A DNA stretch of 64,000 nt from WYZ-LMO11 sp964617245 (GTDB lineage Archaea; Thermoproteota; Methanomethylicia; Methanomethylicales; Methanomethylicaceae): NCBI GenBank assembly GCA_964617245.1, contig CAZTWF010000106.1, positions 28,408-92,407 of the forward strand, given 5' to 3'. A model generated the notes under the pieces. The model was given only the letters and a program-made list of their open reading frames with translations, did no database searches and was not told the origin of the DNA. Shown in pieces: positions 1 to 8,675 of the stretch (its first letter is position 1; each line of letters begins with the position of its first letter). Position numbers and translations under genes: made by a program.

Positions 1-1
1 T

Positions 2-760
2 GATACTCTTATTGAGAAAACCATACTTATTGGACAAATTGCTAGGACTATTTCCATCTACAGAGTAAACAGAATTTTAATTTATATGGATTCAGAAAAA
101 AAGGATCTATTTTTCATAAAAGAATTATTAGAATATTTAGAAACTCCACAATATCTTAGAAAATATTTATTTCCTATAAGTAAAAATCTTAGATATGCTG
201 GTTATTTACCACCATTAAGAACACCACATCATCCAACAATAGACTCTGATATTGAATATAGAGAAGGTTTTGTAATAGAGAGTAATGAGAGAGGATCTAT
301 TGTAGATATAGGATTCAAGGAACCAATAACTTGTCCATATCCTCTTATACGTAATAAAAGAATTTCTTTAAAGAAAGAAAAGGAAACATGGATTCCAGTA
401 AAAAAAGAAGAGATTCCATATTATTGGGGATATGAGGTAATTATAGATCTAAAGGGTTTACATAATCACTTAGTCAAATATAATTATGATTATATTATAG
501 CAACTTCTAGATATGGAAAACCAATAAATATAGTATTTAATGAAATTAAAAAAATGCTTCAACCTGGTAAAAATATAGCAATTCTATTTGGTTCTCCACG
601 AGAAGGATTACATAATATTTTCCTTAAATATTCATTAAATCTTGAAGATTATTGTGATATTATAGTTAATATGGTTCCAAATCAAGGAACACAAACTATA
701 AGAACAGAAGAAGCTTTAATGATTTCATTAGCTATTTTGTCCTTTATTGATGAGATCTAA
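2..760 (+). CDS. SPOUT-family RNA methyltransferase (COG2106 type), 5' end outside window
   Basis: The frame is open from base 2, so the first internal ATG (86) is not the start; 252 residues are visible and perhaps ten are missing. The C-terminal half carries the SPOUT knot: LFGSPREG followed by NQGTQTIRTEEAL, the loops that bind S-adenosylmethionine in this superfamily. COG2106 proteins are predicted RNA (uridine) methyltransferases and typically sit just upstream of rpl3 in archaea, as here. The exact target base cannot be read from sequence. The family call is firm; the substrate is inference. Confidence 0.8.
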   Translation, partial: DTLIEKTILIGQIARTISIYRVNRILIYMDSEKKDLFFIKELLEYLETPQYLRKYLFPISKNLRYAGYLPPLRTPHHPTIDSDIEYREGFVIESNERGSIVDIGFKEPITCPYPLIRNKRISLKKEKETWIPVKKEEIPYYWGYEVIIDLKGLHNHLVKYNYDYIIATSRYGKPINIVFNEIKKMLQPGKNIAILFGSPREGLHNIFLKYSLNLEDYCDIIVNMVPNQGTQTIRTEEALMISLAILSFIDEI

Positions 761-923
761 AATATTTTTTAATTTTATCTTGTTATAAACAATATTTTCA
801 AAATCTATAGGTTTAAATATATAAATATTACAAGCTATAAAACTAATAAGATAAAATTTCTAATGGATAGAAATATATTTTAGTTTGTTAGCTTAGCGAA
901 TTATAGCTAGAAGGGAAGATAAA
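761..923 (+). promoter_or_regulatory. Intergenic region with probable promoter of the rpl3 operon
   Basis: This 163-base gap separates the methyltransferase from rpl3. A TATA-like stretch, TTTAAATATATAAAT, lies at 812-826. The likely leader ends with a purine-rich AGAAGGGAAG just before the L3 ATG. A weak 5-bp hairpin can form between TTAGC (893-897) and GCTAG (906-910). No ORF is visible. The promoter call is by composition and position only. Confidence 0.4.
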
Positions 924-1934
924 ATGGGTCATAGGAAAAAGAAAGCTCCAAGAAGAGGCTCATTAATGTATTATCCTAGAGTAAGAGCTAGACGTATAAC
1001 TGGTAGAATAAGGACTTGGCCAAAGATAACTGGTCCTCCACGTTTATTAGGTTTTGCTGGTTATAAAGTTGGAACAACTCATGTAGTTTTAATTGAAAAT
1101 AGACCTAAAAGTCCACTTTATGGAAAAGAAGTCATAAAAGAAGTAACTATTGTAGAAGTTCCTCCTATATTTGTATATGGTATTAGAGCTTATATTAAGA
1201 CTATAAAGGGATTAAAGACATTAACTGAGGTTTTACATACTTCACTTCCAAAATATGCTGAACGTATAATAACTATTCCAAAGAAGAAAGATTTTTCAGA
1301 AAATATACGAAAAATAGAGGAAAATTTAGATAAAATCACTGAAATAAGAATTTTAGCATTAACTCAACCACATAAAAGTGGTTTAAGAAAGAAAACTCCT
1401 GAAGTGCTAGAAATAGCAATTGGAGGAAATGATATAAAGGCTATATATAATTATGCAAAAAATCTATTAGGTAAAGAAGTTAAAGCAAAGGAATTCTTTT
1501 CTGAGGGATTATTAGTAGATGTTATTGCTGTAACAAAAGGTAAGGGATTTGTTGGTGTAGTAAAAAGATTTGGTGTAAAGATTCTTCCAAAATGGCATAA
1601 ACATAGAAAAGGACATAGAGTTGTAGGTGCAATAAGTCCTGGTCATCCATCTATGGTATTTACTGTTCCACGTCCTGGAAAAATGGGTTTCCATCAAAGA
1701 ACTGAATATAATAAACTTGTTCTTAAGATTGGAGAAAATCCATCAGAAGTTAATGTAGCAGGTGGATATTTACATTATGGATTAGTAAGAGGAGATTATA
1801 TAGTAATAGCTGGAACAATTCCAGGTCCTCCAAAAAGATTAATAAGATTTAGATTAGCAATAAGAGCAAAAGAAAAACAATTACCACCTCCAAAAATTAC
1901 AGCTATAAGCCTATCATCAAAACAAGGGGTGTAA
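924..1934 (+). CDS. rpl3: Ribosomal protein L3 (uL3)
   Basis: First gene of the S10-type cluster. The 336-residue length matches archaeal L3, and the basic N-terminus (MGHRKKKAPRRGS) and the FAGYKVGTTHV segment near residue 44 are typical. L3 is a primary assembly protein of the large subunit that reaches toward the peptidyl-transferase centre. The central WHKHRKGHRVVGAISPGHPS region holds the histidine-rich loop typical of the family. Three bases separate its TAA from the TTG of rpl4, implying one transcript. Confidence 0.95.
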   Translation: MGHRKKKAPRRGSLMYYPRVRARRITGRIRTWPKITGPPRLLGFAGYKVGTTHVVLIENRPKSPLYGKEVIKEVTIVEVPPIFVYGIRAYIKTIKGLKTLTEVLHTSLPKYAERIITIPKKKDFSENIRKIEENLDKITEIRILALTQPHKSGLRKKTPEVLEIAIGGNDIKAIYNYAKNLLGKEVKAKEFFSEGLLVDVIAVTKGKGFVGVVKRFGVKILPKWHKHRKGHRVVGAISPGHPSMVFTVPRPGKMGFHQRTEYNKLVLKIGENPSEVNVAGGYLHYGLVRGDYIVIAGTIPGPPKRLIRFRLAIRAKEKQLPPPKITAISLSSKQGV

Positions 1935-1937
1935 AAA

Positions 1938-2708
1938 TTGTCAGTTGTTCCAATTTATTCTATAGATGGAAGTATTAAAGGAGAAATAAAATTACCTAGT
2001 ATATTTTTTGAAGATATTAGACCTGATTTAATAAGAAGAGCTGTTATTTCATCTATTACTGCAAGAATACAACCAAAGGGAAGAGATCCAATGGCTGGAA
2101 AAAGAACTACTGCAGAAAGTTTAGGAGTAGGATTTGATTTATCAAGAGTTCCACGTATAAAAGGAAGTATTCGTGCAGCTTTTGCTCCTTGTGTTGTAAA
2201 AGGAAGATTAGCTTTTCCACCAAAAACTGAAAAAATAATTCATGAAAAAATAAATAAAAAAGAAAGAAAACTTGCTCTAAGATCTGCTATTGCAGCTACT
2301 GCTATTAGAGAATGGGTAATAAAGAGAGGTCATATAATTAAAGATGGTCTCTCTCTTCCAATAGTTGTCTCAGATGAAATTAAGAATATTAAGAAAGCAA
2401 AAGAATTTAGAGAATTTTTAATGAAATTATCCTTATGGGATGATGTTATTAGAGCAAAAGAGGGAATAAGAGAACGAGCTGGAAAGGGTAAACGAAGAGG
2501 AAGACGATGGAAAAAACCAAAGAGTATATTATTAGTAACTGATGAATTAAATACACCATTAAGATTAGCTGCAAGAAATTTTTCAGGCTTAGATTATTCT
2601 GATATTCATTCTTTAAATGTAGAAATTTTAGCACCTGGAGGTCATCCTGGTAGACTTACTATTTGGACTGAATCTGCTATAAAAAAACTTGAGGAGGTAT
2701 TTGCTTAA
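1938..2708 (+). CDS. rpl4: Ribosomal protein L4 (uL4, L1e family)
   Basis: TTG start immediately after rpl3; 256 residues, the archaeal length. The segment GRDPMAGKRTTAESLG (about residues 49-64) is the conserved L4 exit-tunnel loop, and the C-terminus LEILAPGGHPGRLTIWTESA-like region matches archaeal and eukaryotic L4. It binds 23S rRNA domain I and lines the polypeptide tunnel. Its stop abuts the rpl23 ATG, consistent with translational coupling. Confidence 0.95.
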   Translation: MSVVPIYSIDGSIKGEIKLPSIFFEDIRPDLIRRAVISSITARIQPKGRDPMAGKRTTAESLGVGFDLSRVPRIKGSIRAAFAPCVVKGRLAFPPKTEKIIHEKINKKERKLALRSAIAATAIREWVIKRGHIIKDGLSLPIVVSDEIKNIKKAKEFREFLMKLSLWDDVIRAKEGIRERAGKGKRRGRRWKKPKSILLVTDELNTPLRLAARNFSGLDYSDIHSLNVEILAPGGHPGRLTIWTESAIKKLEEVFA

Positions 2709-2969
2709 ATGGATCCTTATGAAATAATCATAAGACCTGTATCTACAGAGTCTGCTCTTGAAAGAATAGAAAAAGAAAATAAATTAACATTTATTGTGAA
2801 TCTCAAAGCAAATAAAAAAATGATAAAAGATGCTTTTGAGAAATTATATAATGTAAAAATAGAAAAAGTGAATACACTTATTACATCATCAGGTGAAAAG
2901 AAAGCAATAATAAAACTTAAAAAGGAGTATAGTGCTGCAGAATTAGCAACAAAATTAGGTTTATTGTAG
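2709..2969 (+). CDS. rpl23: Ribosomal protein L23 (uL23)
   Basis: An 86-residue L23, starting directly after the rpl4 stop. The IIRPVSTESALERIEKENK opening and the VNTLITSSGEKKAIIKLKK tail are family hallmarks. L23 sits at the tunnel exit, where signal recognition particle and chaperones dock. Its stop overlaps the GGTGA ribosome-binding site of rpl2. Confidence 0.95.
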   Translation: MDPYEIIIRPVSTESALERIEKENKLTFIVNLKANKKMIKDAFEKLYNVKIEKVNTLITSSGEKKAIIKLKKEYSAAELATKLGLL

Positions 2970-2978
2970 GTGATAAAT

Positions 2979-3689
2979 ATGGGAAAACGTTTATTGGTTC
3001 AAAGAAGAGGTCGTGGAACTTCTATATTTAAATCACCATCATGGAAACGTATTGGAGAAGTTCATTATCCTCCTATGACAGATTCTCCTACTGAATTTAT
3101 TGTAAAAGATATAGTTCATGATCCAGGTAGAGGTGCACCATTAGCTATAATTAAAGATAATAAAGGCACAGAGGCTATTATAGTTGCACCTGAGGGTTTA
3201 TTTGTAGGACAAAAAATCTCTATTGGTCCTACATCTTCAATTAATGTAGGAAATATTTTACCACTTAGAGATATACCTGATGGTACTCAAGTTTTTAATA
3301 TTGAAGGAAGACCAGGTGATGGTGGAAAATTTGTTAGAACAGCTGGAAGTTATGCTACTATTATTTCACACTCTGGTAATAATGTATTAGTTCAATTACC
3401 ATCTGGAAAAGTTAAATCTTTTAATGAATTATGTAGAGCTACAATAGGTATTGTAGCAGCTGGAGGTATAATAGAGAAACCATTATTAAAGGCTGGAGCA
3501 AAATATTATAAATGTAAAGCAAAATCAATTAAATATCCTACTGTGAGAGGAAAAGCTATGAATCCATGTTCACATCCTCATGGTGGTGGCTCTCATCCAA
3601 AGGGTGGTACTCCTGTTGGTAGAACTGCTCCACCAGGACAAAAAGTAGGTATTATTGCACCTAAAAGAACTGGTAGGAAAAAGAGGTGA
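2979..3689 (+). CDS. rpl2: Ribosomal protein L2 (uL2)
   Basis: I start this gene at ATG 2979, not GTG 2970, because that GTG lies inside the GGTGAT Shine-Dalgarno site and MGKRLLVQRRGRGTS is the usual archaeal N-terminus. The 236-residue protein carries the C-terminal NPCSHPHGGGSHPKGGTP segment with the histidine at the peptidyl-transferase centre region. L2 is needed for subunit joining and peptidyl transfer. The TGA stop again forms part of the next GGTGA site, that of rps19. Confidence 0.95.
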   Translation: MGKRLLVQRRGRGTSIFKSPSWKRIGEVHYPPMTDSPTEFIVKDIVHDPGRGAPLAIIKDNKGTEAIIVAPEGLFVGQKISIGPTSSINVGNILPLRDIPDGTQVFNIEGRPGDGGKFVRTAGSYATIISHSGNNVLVQLPSGKVKSFNELCRATIGIVAAGGIIEKPLLKAGAKYYKCKAKSIKYPTVRGKAMNPCSHPHGGGSHPKGGTPVGRTAPPGQKVGIIAPKRTGRKKR

Positions 3690-3693
3690 TAAT

Positions 3694-4089
3694 ATGTCTA
3701 GAGAATTTACATATAGAGGTTATAATTTATCACAATTACTCAATATGCCAATGGATGAATTTATTAAACTTCTTCCAAGTAGACAAAGAAGATCTTTAAT
3801 GAGAGGTTTAACACCAGAACAAAAGAAATTAATTAAGAAAATAAGAAAAGTAAAAGCATTAGGAAAAAAAGTTGCTATAAGAACTCATTGTAGAGATATG
3901 ATAATATTACCAGAAATGGTAGGATTAACTATATGTGTTCATAATGGAAAGGAATTTGTTCCTGTAGAAATAATTCCAGAAATGATTGGTCATTATCTTG
4001 GAGAATTTGCTATTACTACTGCTAGAGTTATACATGGAGCTCCAGGACTTAAAGCAACAAGAAGCTCTATGTTTGTTCCACTAAAGTAA
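3694..4089 (+). CDS. rps19: Ribosomal protein S19 (uS19)
   Basis: ATG 3694 follows GGTGATAAT at proper spacing; the longer frame from 3655 would overlap the L2 tail and is not conserved-looking. The 131-residue protein has the family core IRTHCRDMIILPEMVGLTICVHNGKEFVPVEI and ends with a basic TRSSMFVPLK. S19 lies in the small-subunit head and contacts the large subunit. A 93-base gap with a promoter-like sequence follows before rpl22. Confidence 0.95.
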   Translation: MSREFTYRGYNLSQLLNMPMDEFIKLLPSRQRRSLMRGLTPEQKKLIKKIRKVKALGKKVAIRTHCRDMIILPEMVGLTICVHNGKEFVPVEIIPEMIGHYLGEFAITTARVIHGAPGLKATRSSMFVPLK

Positions 4090-4182
4090 TTATTTTTATT
4101 ATATGGAAGAATATTGAGATTATTTAAAAAACTTTTTATATTTCTCACAATTCTTTAGCTTGTAATATGTGGAAGTGGTTTA
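4090..4182 (+). promoter_or_regulatory. Probable internal promoter before rpl22
   Basis: The gap is much longer than other gaps in this cluster. It contains TTTAAAAAAC (4123-4132) and TTTTTATA (4133-4140), either of which could serve as a TATA box for a transcript beginning near 4160 with a short leader. No ORF is present. Transcript mapping would be required to tell promoter from spacer. Confidence 0.35.
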
Positions 4183-4659
4183 ATGCCTGAGTGGGGTTAC
4201 TCTATTCAAAATTATGATCCTGAAAGAATGGCAAAAGCTAGTGGTAGAGATCTTCATATTTCAACTAAAGAAGCTGTAGAAATATGTAATGTCATAAGAA
4301 ATATGAAATTAGATGAAGCTATTGAGTATTTAAAAAGAGTAATAGAGAAGAAAGAAGTCATACCGTATAGACGTTATAGAAAACAATTACCTCATCGTTC
4401 AGGTATTGGTGAAAGATTTGGTATTCCTACAGGTAGATATCCTATTAAAGCATGTAAAGCAATTTTAAAAGTTCTAGAAAATGCTAAAGTAAATGCTGAA
4501 AATAAAGGTTTAAATATTGAAAATTTGAGAATTTGTCATGCAGCTGCACATAAAGGATTGAGGATAAGAAGTTATTTTCCAAGAGCATTTGGAAGAGTTG
4601 ATCCTATTCGCCATCCATTAACACATGTAGAAATTGTTGTTGAAGAGGTGGGCAAATGA
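4183..4659 (+). CDS. rpl22: Ribosomal protein L22 (uL22)
   Basis: 158 residues, beginning MPEWGYSIQNYDPERMAKASGRD, typical of archaeal L22. The basic loop around KQLPHRSG and the C-terminal GRVDPIRHPLTHVEIVV segment match the family, whose beta-hairpin lines the exit tunnel. The TGA stop overlaps the rps3 ATG (ATGA), a classic coupling arrangement. Confidence 0.95.
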   Translation: MPEWGYSIQNYDPERMAKASGRDLHISTKEAVEICNVIRNMKLDEAIEYLKRVIEKKEVIPYRRYRKQLPHRSGIGERFGIPTGRYPIKACKAILKVLENAKVNAENKGLNIENLRICHAAAHKGLRIRSYFPRAFGRVDPIRHPLTHVEIVVEEVGK

Positions 4660-5294
4660 GTATAGCTAAATATTTTATAAATAAAGCAATAAAAAATGCT
4701 TTAATTGATGATTATTTACAAAAGGAACTTAGAAGAGCAGGATATGCTGGTGTAGATTTTCAAAGAACCCCATTAGGTAATAGAGTTATAATATATGCAG
4801 AGAGACCAGGCTTAGTAATAGGAAGACAAGGAGCTACAATTAGAGAATTAGCTCACATATTAGAAATGAAATTTGGACTAGAAAATCCACAAATAGCAGT
4901 AGTTCCAGTTCAAAATCCTGAACTTAATGCTAAAATTATGGCTAATAGAATTGCCATGGCTCTTGAAAGAGGAATTCATTTTAGAAGAGCTGCATTTGTA
5001 GCATTAAGACAAATAATGGAAGCTGGGGCACGTGGTGCTGAAATAGTTATAAGAGGTAAGTTAGTAAGTGAAAGAGCTAGATATGAGAAATTTAGAGCTG
5101 GAGTTATTCTTAAAGCAGGAGAACCAAGTATGTATGCTGTTGATAAGGCTGTAACTCATGTTTTATTAAAGCCTGGTGTTTATGGTATAAAAGTTAAAAT
5201 ATTTTTACCAGTCCCTACTGTTGATGATATATCAATAGTAAGAGGTGAAGAAGTTGGCAATACTCAGAGTAAAGGAGATCAGGAGCATGAGTAA
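4656..5294 (+). CDS. rps3: Ribosomal protein S3 (uS3)
   Basis: 212 residues with an N-terminal KH domain whose GxxG loop is visible as VIGRQGATI near residues 54-62, followed by the C-terminal S3 domain (GAEIVIRGKL). S3 forms part of the mRNA entry channel. The start overlaps the rpl22 stop, and the 3' end overlaps the beginning of rpl29 by about 40 bases in another frame. Confidence 0.95.
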   Translation: MSIAKYFINKAIKNALIDDYLQKELRRAGYAGVDFQRTPLGNRVIIYAERPGLVIGRQGATIRELAHILEMKFGLENPQIAVVPVQNPELNAKIMANRIAMALERGIHFRRAAFVALRQIMEAGARGAEIVIRGKLVSERARYEKFRAGVILKAGEPSMYAVDKAVTHVLLKPGVYGIKVKIFLPVPTVDDISIVRGEEVGNTQSKGDQEHE

Positions 5295-5466
5295 AGAAGA
5301 AAGATTAAAGAAGCTCTCTGAATTAAAAGCAGAGTTAATTAAGCTTAGAACTCTTCAGGCTATTGGTGGATCTTTAGAAAATCCTTCAAGAATAAAACTA
5401 ATTAGAAAGACTATTGCAAGAATTTTAACTATAAATAGAGAAGAAGAATTGAAGAAGGGAGGATAA
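5254..5466 (+). CDS. rpl29: Ribosomal protein L29 (uL29)
   Basis: I choose TTG 5254, five bases after AGGTGA (5243-5248), giving the usual MAILRVKEIR opening and 70 residues; the GTG at 5245 lies within the ribosome-binding site. The helical-hairpin protein docks at the tunnel exit beside L23. The gene overlaps the end of rps3. Unlike many euryarchaeal clusters, no SUI1/aIF1 gene lies between it and rnp1. Confidence 0.92.
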   Translation: MAILRVKEIRSMSKEERLKKLSELKAELIKLRTLQAIGGSLENPSRIKLIRKTIARILTINREEELKKGG

Positions 5467-5762
5467 TGAAGATTTCTCCAGATAATATTATTTATCATGA
5501 TCTTATAGGACTTAAAGTAGAGATTATTAGTTCTACTGATCCTACTCAAATAGGAATATGTGGAACTGTAATTGATGAAACTAAAAATATGTTAATAATA
5601 TTAAAAGAAGATGGGAAAATTAAAAAAATTCCAAAAAAGAATTGTAATTTTAAATTCTATATTCCTCAAGTTGTAATTGTTAATGGAAAAGATATAGCAT
5701 ATGATCCTGCAGAGAGATTAAAGAGAATTCAGAGGAGGAGAGTTTATGTTTCAAAGTACTGA
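5466..5762 (+). CDS. rnp1: RNase P protein component 1 (Rpp29/Pop4)
   Basis: 98 residues with the Sm-like barrel typical of archaeal Rpp29: DLIGLKVEIISSTDPTQIG, then GTVIDETKNML and the C-terminal RLKRIQRRRVYV helix. It is a protein subunit of RNase P, which trims 5' leaders from pre-tRNA. The ATG overlaps the rpl29 TAA by one base and the 3' end overlaps rps17. Pop5 is at 49.1 kb in this window; Rpp30 is not seen. Confidence 0.9.
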   Translation: MKISPDNIIYHDLIGLKVEIISSTDPTQIGICGTVIDETKNMLIILKEDGKIKKIPKKNCNFKFYIPQVVIVNGKDIAYDPAERLKRIQRRRVYVSKY

Positions 5763-6087
5763 AAAACCTAAAGTTTCTTGTTCTGATAAAAAATGCCCAT
5801 TTCATGGTAATATATCAATTAGAGGCAAAATATTAACTGGAAAAGTAGTAAGTGATAGAATGCAAAGAACAGTCGTAGTACAAGTAGATTACTTAAAATA
5901 TTATCCTAAATATAAAAGATATGCAAGATGTAGATCAAAAATTCATGCTCATAATTCTCCATGTATTGCAGCAAAAAAAGGAGATATTGTCAAAATAGCA
6001 GAATGTCGCCCATTAAGTAAGACTGTATCATTTGTAGTTATAGAGAAAATTGGTGAAGGAGCATGGCAAAAAGAGGAAAAGGTTTAG
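5746..6087 (+). CDS. rps17: Ribosomal protein S17 (uS17)
   Basis: 113 residues, the extended archaeal form: an N-terminal stretch with CSDKKCPFHG precedes the OB-fold core GKILTGKVVSDRMQRTVVVQVDYL. The KYKRYARCRSKIHAHNS segment contacts 16S rRNA. The ATG lies inside the last codons of rnp1 and the end overlaps rpl14, so translation is probably coupled through this run. Confidence 0.95.
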   Translation: MFQSTEKPKVSCSDKKCPFHGNISIRGKILTGKVVSDRMQRTVVVQVDYLKYYPKYKRYARCRSKIHAHNSPCIAAKKGDIVKIAECRPLSKTVSFVVIEKIGEGAWQKEEKV

Positions 6088-6491
6088 CTGGAGGAATTAC
6101 ATATCGTCCAGGAGTAAGTCCTGGATTACCAATTGGAGCATATCTTAATTGTGCAGATAATAGTGGAGCTAAGATATTACAAATTATTGGTATTCCAAAA
6201 TTAAAAGGAAGATTAAGACGTCTTGTTTCAGCAGGAGTTGGTGATAAAGTTATAGTTACAGTTAAAGAAGGAAAACCTGAAGTTAGACATCAAATCTTAC
6301 ATGCTGTTATAATAAGACAAAGAAAACCCTATAGAAGAATGGATGGAACATGGATTCAATTTGAAGATAATGCTGCTGTAATAGTTACTGAAGATGGTGA
6401 ATGTAAAGGAACTGAAATAAGAGGACCTGTTGCAAAAGAAGCTGCTGAAAGATGGCCAAGAGTAGCAGGTTTAGCTTCTATAATTGTTTGA
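6063..6491 (+). CDS. rpl14: Ribosomal protein L14 (uL14)
   Basis: 142 residues with the invariant GAYLNCADNSGAKILQIIG and the C-terminal GPVAKEAAERWPRVAGLASIIV helix. L14 forms inter-subunit bridges and is the docking site of the anti-association factor aIF6. The ATG is within the last codons of rps17, 25 bases upstream of its end. Confidence 0.95.
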   Translation: MAKRGKGLAGGITYRPGVSPGLPIGAYLNCADNSGAKILQIIGIPKLKGRLRRLVSAGVGDKVIVTVKEGKPEVRHQILHAVIIRQRKPYRRMDGTWIQFEDNAAVIVTEDGECKGTEIRGPVAKEAAERWPRVAGLASIIV

Positions 6492-6502
6492 GGTGAATTA
6501 AA

Positions 6503-6853
6503 GTGAGTAAACTTGTTATTCCACATCATAAAAGAATTAAAATGATGAAAGCTCCATTATCTAAAGAATTAAGAGAAAAATATGGTATTAGAAATGCTAT
6601 TGTTAGAAAAGGAGATACTGTATTAGTTATGAGAGGAGATTATAAAGGACATGAAGGAAAAGTATTATCTGTTGATCCTTCAAAAATGAGAATTACAATT
6701 GAAGGTATAAATATTAAAAAAGCAGATGGATCTCTTCGTCCTGTATATATTCATCCATCTAAGGTTATGATAACAAAATTAGATCTAACTGATAAAAAAA
6801 GAAAAGAAAAAATTGAAAAACTTGAAAAGATGGAAAAAGGTGAAATGAATTGA
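6503..6853 (+). CDS. rpl24: Ribosomal protein L24 (uL24)
   Basis: GTG start preceded by GAGGTGAATTAAA. The 116-residue protein has the KOW motif (VRKGDTVLVMRGDYKGHEGKV, about residues 35-55) that recognises 23S rRNA helix 20 during early assembly. The C-terminus is a charged lysine/glutamate helix. The TGA stop overlaps the TTG start of rps4e. Confidence 0.95.
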   Translation: MSKLVIPHHKRIKMMKAPLSKELREKYGIRNAIVRKGDTVLVMRGDYKGHEGKVLSVDPSKMRITIEGINIKKADGSLRPVYIHPSKVMITKLDLTDKKRKEKIEKLEKMEKGEMN

Positions 6854-7584
6854 AAAAACATTTAAAAACATACCCTTCACCACGTTTTTGGCATATAAAA
6901 ATAAAAGAAAGTGAATTTACTATAAGACCTTCTCCAGGACCACATCCATTAAGATTTTGTATTCCACTAGGAATAATTGTAAGAGATATTCTAAAATATG
7001 CTCTTACACTCTCTGAAGCAAAGAAAATACTTTCTGAAAGGAAGATTATGGTTGATGGAAAGATTAGAACAGATTATAAATTTCCAGTAGGATTAATGGA
7101 TGTAATCCATGTAATTCCATCAGATGAATATTTTAGAGTCCTTCCACATCCAGTAAAGATCTTAACTTTATTTAGAATTCCTCCTGAAGAAGCCTCATAT
7201 AAGCTTGTTAGAATTATTGGAAAGCGAACTGTTAAGAGAGGGCATATTCAATTAAACTTTCATGATGGTCGCTGTCATGTTATAAAACTCGAGGATCCTT
7301 TTAATCATAATATTTCATATAAAATTTATGATAGTATGAAGATAAGCTTACCTGAAGCAGAAATTATTGACTATATCTCACTTAATAAAGACTCTATTGT
7401 ATCTATTATTGGTGGAAGTAACATAGGTAAATATGGAAAAGTTTTAGAACCTCCAAAAACTAGAAGTCCAGAACAACTAGTAAAAGTAGCTTTTGATAGT
7501 ACTGAGAAAGATATTATTCTTAAATACATATTCCCAATAGGAAAAGAAAGTCCATCAATAAAAATTGATGGAGAAGTGCTTTAA
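6850..7584 (+). CDS. rps4e: Ribosomal protein S4e
   Basis: TTG start overlapping the rpl24 stop; 244 residues with an S4-like RNA-binding domain (LTLSEAKKILSERKIMVDGKIRTD) followed by a KOW-type region (IIGGSNIGKYGKV). S4e is found only in archaea and eukaryotes and sits on the 30S body. Length and order of domains are normal. Confidence 0.95.
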   Translation: MKKHLKTYPSPRFWHIKIKESEFTIRPSPGPHPLRFCIPLGIIVRDILKYALTLSEAKKILSERKIMVDGKIRTDYKFPVGLMDVIHVIPSDEYFRVLPHPVKILTLFRIPPEEASYKLVRIIGKRTVKRGHIQLNFHDGRCHVIKLEDPFNHNISYKIYDSMKISLPEAEIIDYISLNKDSIVSIIGGSNIGKYGKVLEPPKTRSPEQLVKVAFDSTEKDIILKYIFPIGKESPSIKIDGEVL

Positions 7585-7585
7585 T

Positions 7586-8116
7586 ATGTCAGATAAACAA
7601 GAAAATCCAATGAGAAAAATAAAAATTGGTAAAGTAGTAGTTAATATAGGCTTAGGTGAAGGAGGAGAGAAATTAGAAAAAGCTATGAAAGTTTTAGAAG
7701 AACTTACAGGACAAAAACCTTGTCCAACAAGAGCTAAAAGGACTATAAGAGATTTTGGTATAAGAAAAGGAGAAAATATTGGTTGTAAAGTTACATTAAG
7801 AGGTAAGAAAATCGAAGATTTTCTAAGAAGAGCTTTAGAAGCAAAGAAAAATACTCTTCCAGAATCTTGTTTTGATAATTATGGAAATGTCTCTTTTGGT
7901 ATTCATGAACATATAAGTATTCCAGGAACAAAATATGACCCATCACTTGGTATATTTGGAATGAATATATGTGTTGTATTAGAAAGACCTGGTTATAGAG
8001 TTGCTTTAAGAAAATATAAAAAATCAGAAATTGGTAAAAAACATAGGGTTTCTAAAGAAGAAGCTATTTCATATTTTACTGAAAAACTTAATGTAAATGT
8101 TGTAAGAGGGAGATAG
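7586..8116 (+). CDS. rpl5: Ribosomal protein L5 (uL5)
   Basis: ATG 7586 directly follows the rps4e TAA; an in-frame ATG at 7565 would lie in rps4e and adds residues not typical of the family. The 176-residue protein has the L5 core VVNIGLGEGGEKLEKAMKVLEELTGQKP and YDPSLGIFGMNICVVLERPGYRV. L5 binds 5S rRNA and contacts the P-site tRNA. Confidence 0.95.
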   Translation: MSDKQENPMRKIKIGKVVVNIGLGEGGEKLEKAMKVLEELTGQKPCPTRAKRTIRDFGIRKGENIGCKVTLRGKKIEDFLRRALEAKKNTLPESCFDNYGNVSFGIHEHISIPGTKYDPSLGIFGMNICVVLERPGYRVALRKYKKSEIGKKHRVSKEEAISYFTEKLNVNVVRGR

Positions 8117-8119
8117 TAA

Positions 8120-8269
8120 ATGAGTAAAGAAAGTGATAAGAAAGAAGTTAGAGTATGTAGACGTTGTGGATCAAAAGGAGGAGCACTTGTAAGAAAATAT
8201 GGATTACAAGTATGTCGTCAATGTTTTAGAGAAATTGCCAGAGCTTTAGGTTTTAAAAAATATATGTAG
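8120..8269 (+). CDS. rps14: Ribosomal protein S14 (uS14), zinc-binding short form
   Basis: A 49-residue gene between rpl5 and rps8. The translation begins MSKESDKKEVRVCRRCGSKG and has the zinc ribbon C13-x2-C16 and C32-x2-C35 that defines the short archaeal S14. It assembles late into the small-subunit head. Its TAG is followed by GTGAT, which completes the GGTGA site for rps8. The position in the cluster and cysteine spacing make this secure. Confidence 0.95.
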   Translation: MSKESDKKEVRVCRRCGSKGGALVRKYGLQVCRQCFREIARALGFKKYM

Positions 8270-8278
8270 GTGATTAAA

Positions 8279-8665
8279 ATGCATGATCCAATAGCATCAG
8301 CTCTTACAACAATTATGAATAATGAAGAAAGAGGAAAGAAAGAATGTATTGTTACACCAGCTCCAAAACTATTAGCTAATGTTCTTCGTGTTCTTCAAAA
8401 GCATGGTTATATTGGTGAATTTGAATATATTGATGATGGAAGATTTGGAAAATTTAGAATTCAATTATTAGGAAAAATAAATAAATGTGGTGTTGTAAAG
8501 CCAAGATTTTCAGTTTCATATAGAGAAATAGAAGAATGGGTGAAAAAATATCTTCCTAGTAAGGATATAGGAATATTAATAATAACAACTCCAAAAGGAT
8601 TACTCACTCATAAAGAAGCTATAGAGAATAGAATAGGTGGTCAACTTTTAGCATATGTATATTAG
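8279..8665 (+). CDS. rps8: Ribosomal protein S8 (uS8)
   Basis: Start set at ATG 8279 because GTG 8270 is part of the GGTGAT ribosome-binding site. The 128-residue protein opens MHDPIASALTTIMNNEERGK and ends with the conserved TPKGLLTHKEAIENRIGGQLLAYVY. S8 binds the central domain of 16S rRNA and in many organisms represses its own operon. Confidence 0.95.
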   Translation: MHDPIASALTTIMNNEERGKKECIVTPAPKLLANVLRVLQKHGYIGEFEYIDDGRFGKFRIQLLGKINKCGVVKPRFSVSYREIEEWVKKYLPSKDIGILIITTPKGLLTHKEAIENRIGGQLLAYVY

Positions 8666-8675
8666 GTGATATTAC

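Noticed and set aside
893..910. Leader hairpin ahead of rpl3 as an autoregulatory element
   Set aside because: Only five pairs including a G-U; too weak to claim without conservation.
1512..1697. Many antisense frames of 60-250 codons, for example opposite rpl3, infB and secY regions
   Set aside because: They overlap conserved genes on the other strand, have biased composition from A+T-rich antisense reading and show no family motifs.
2970..2972. GTG starts at 2970 (L2), 8270 (S8), 20555 (RpoN) and 28464 (L24e)
   Set aside because: Each GTG is part of a GGTGA ribosome-binding site and a conserved ATG follows at proper spacing.
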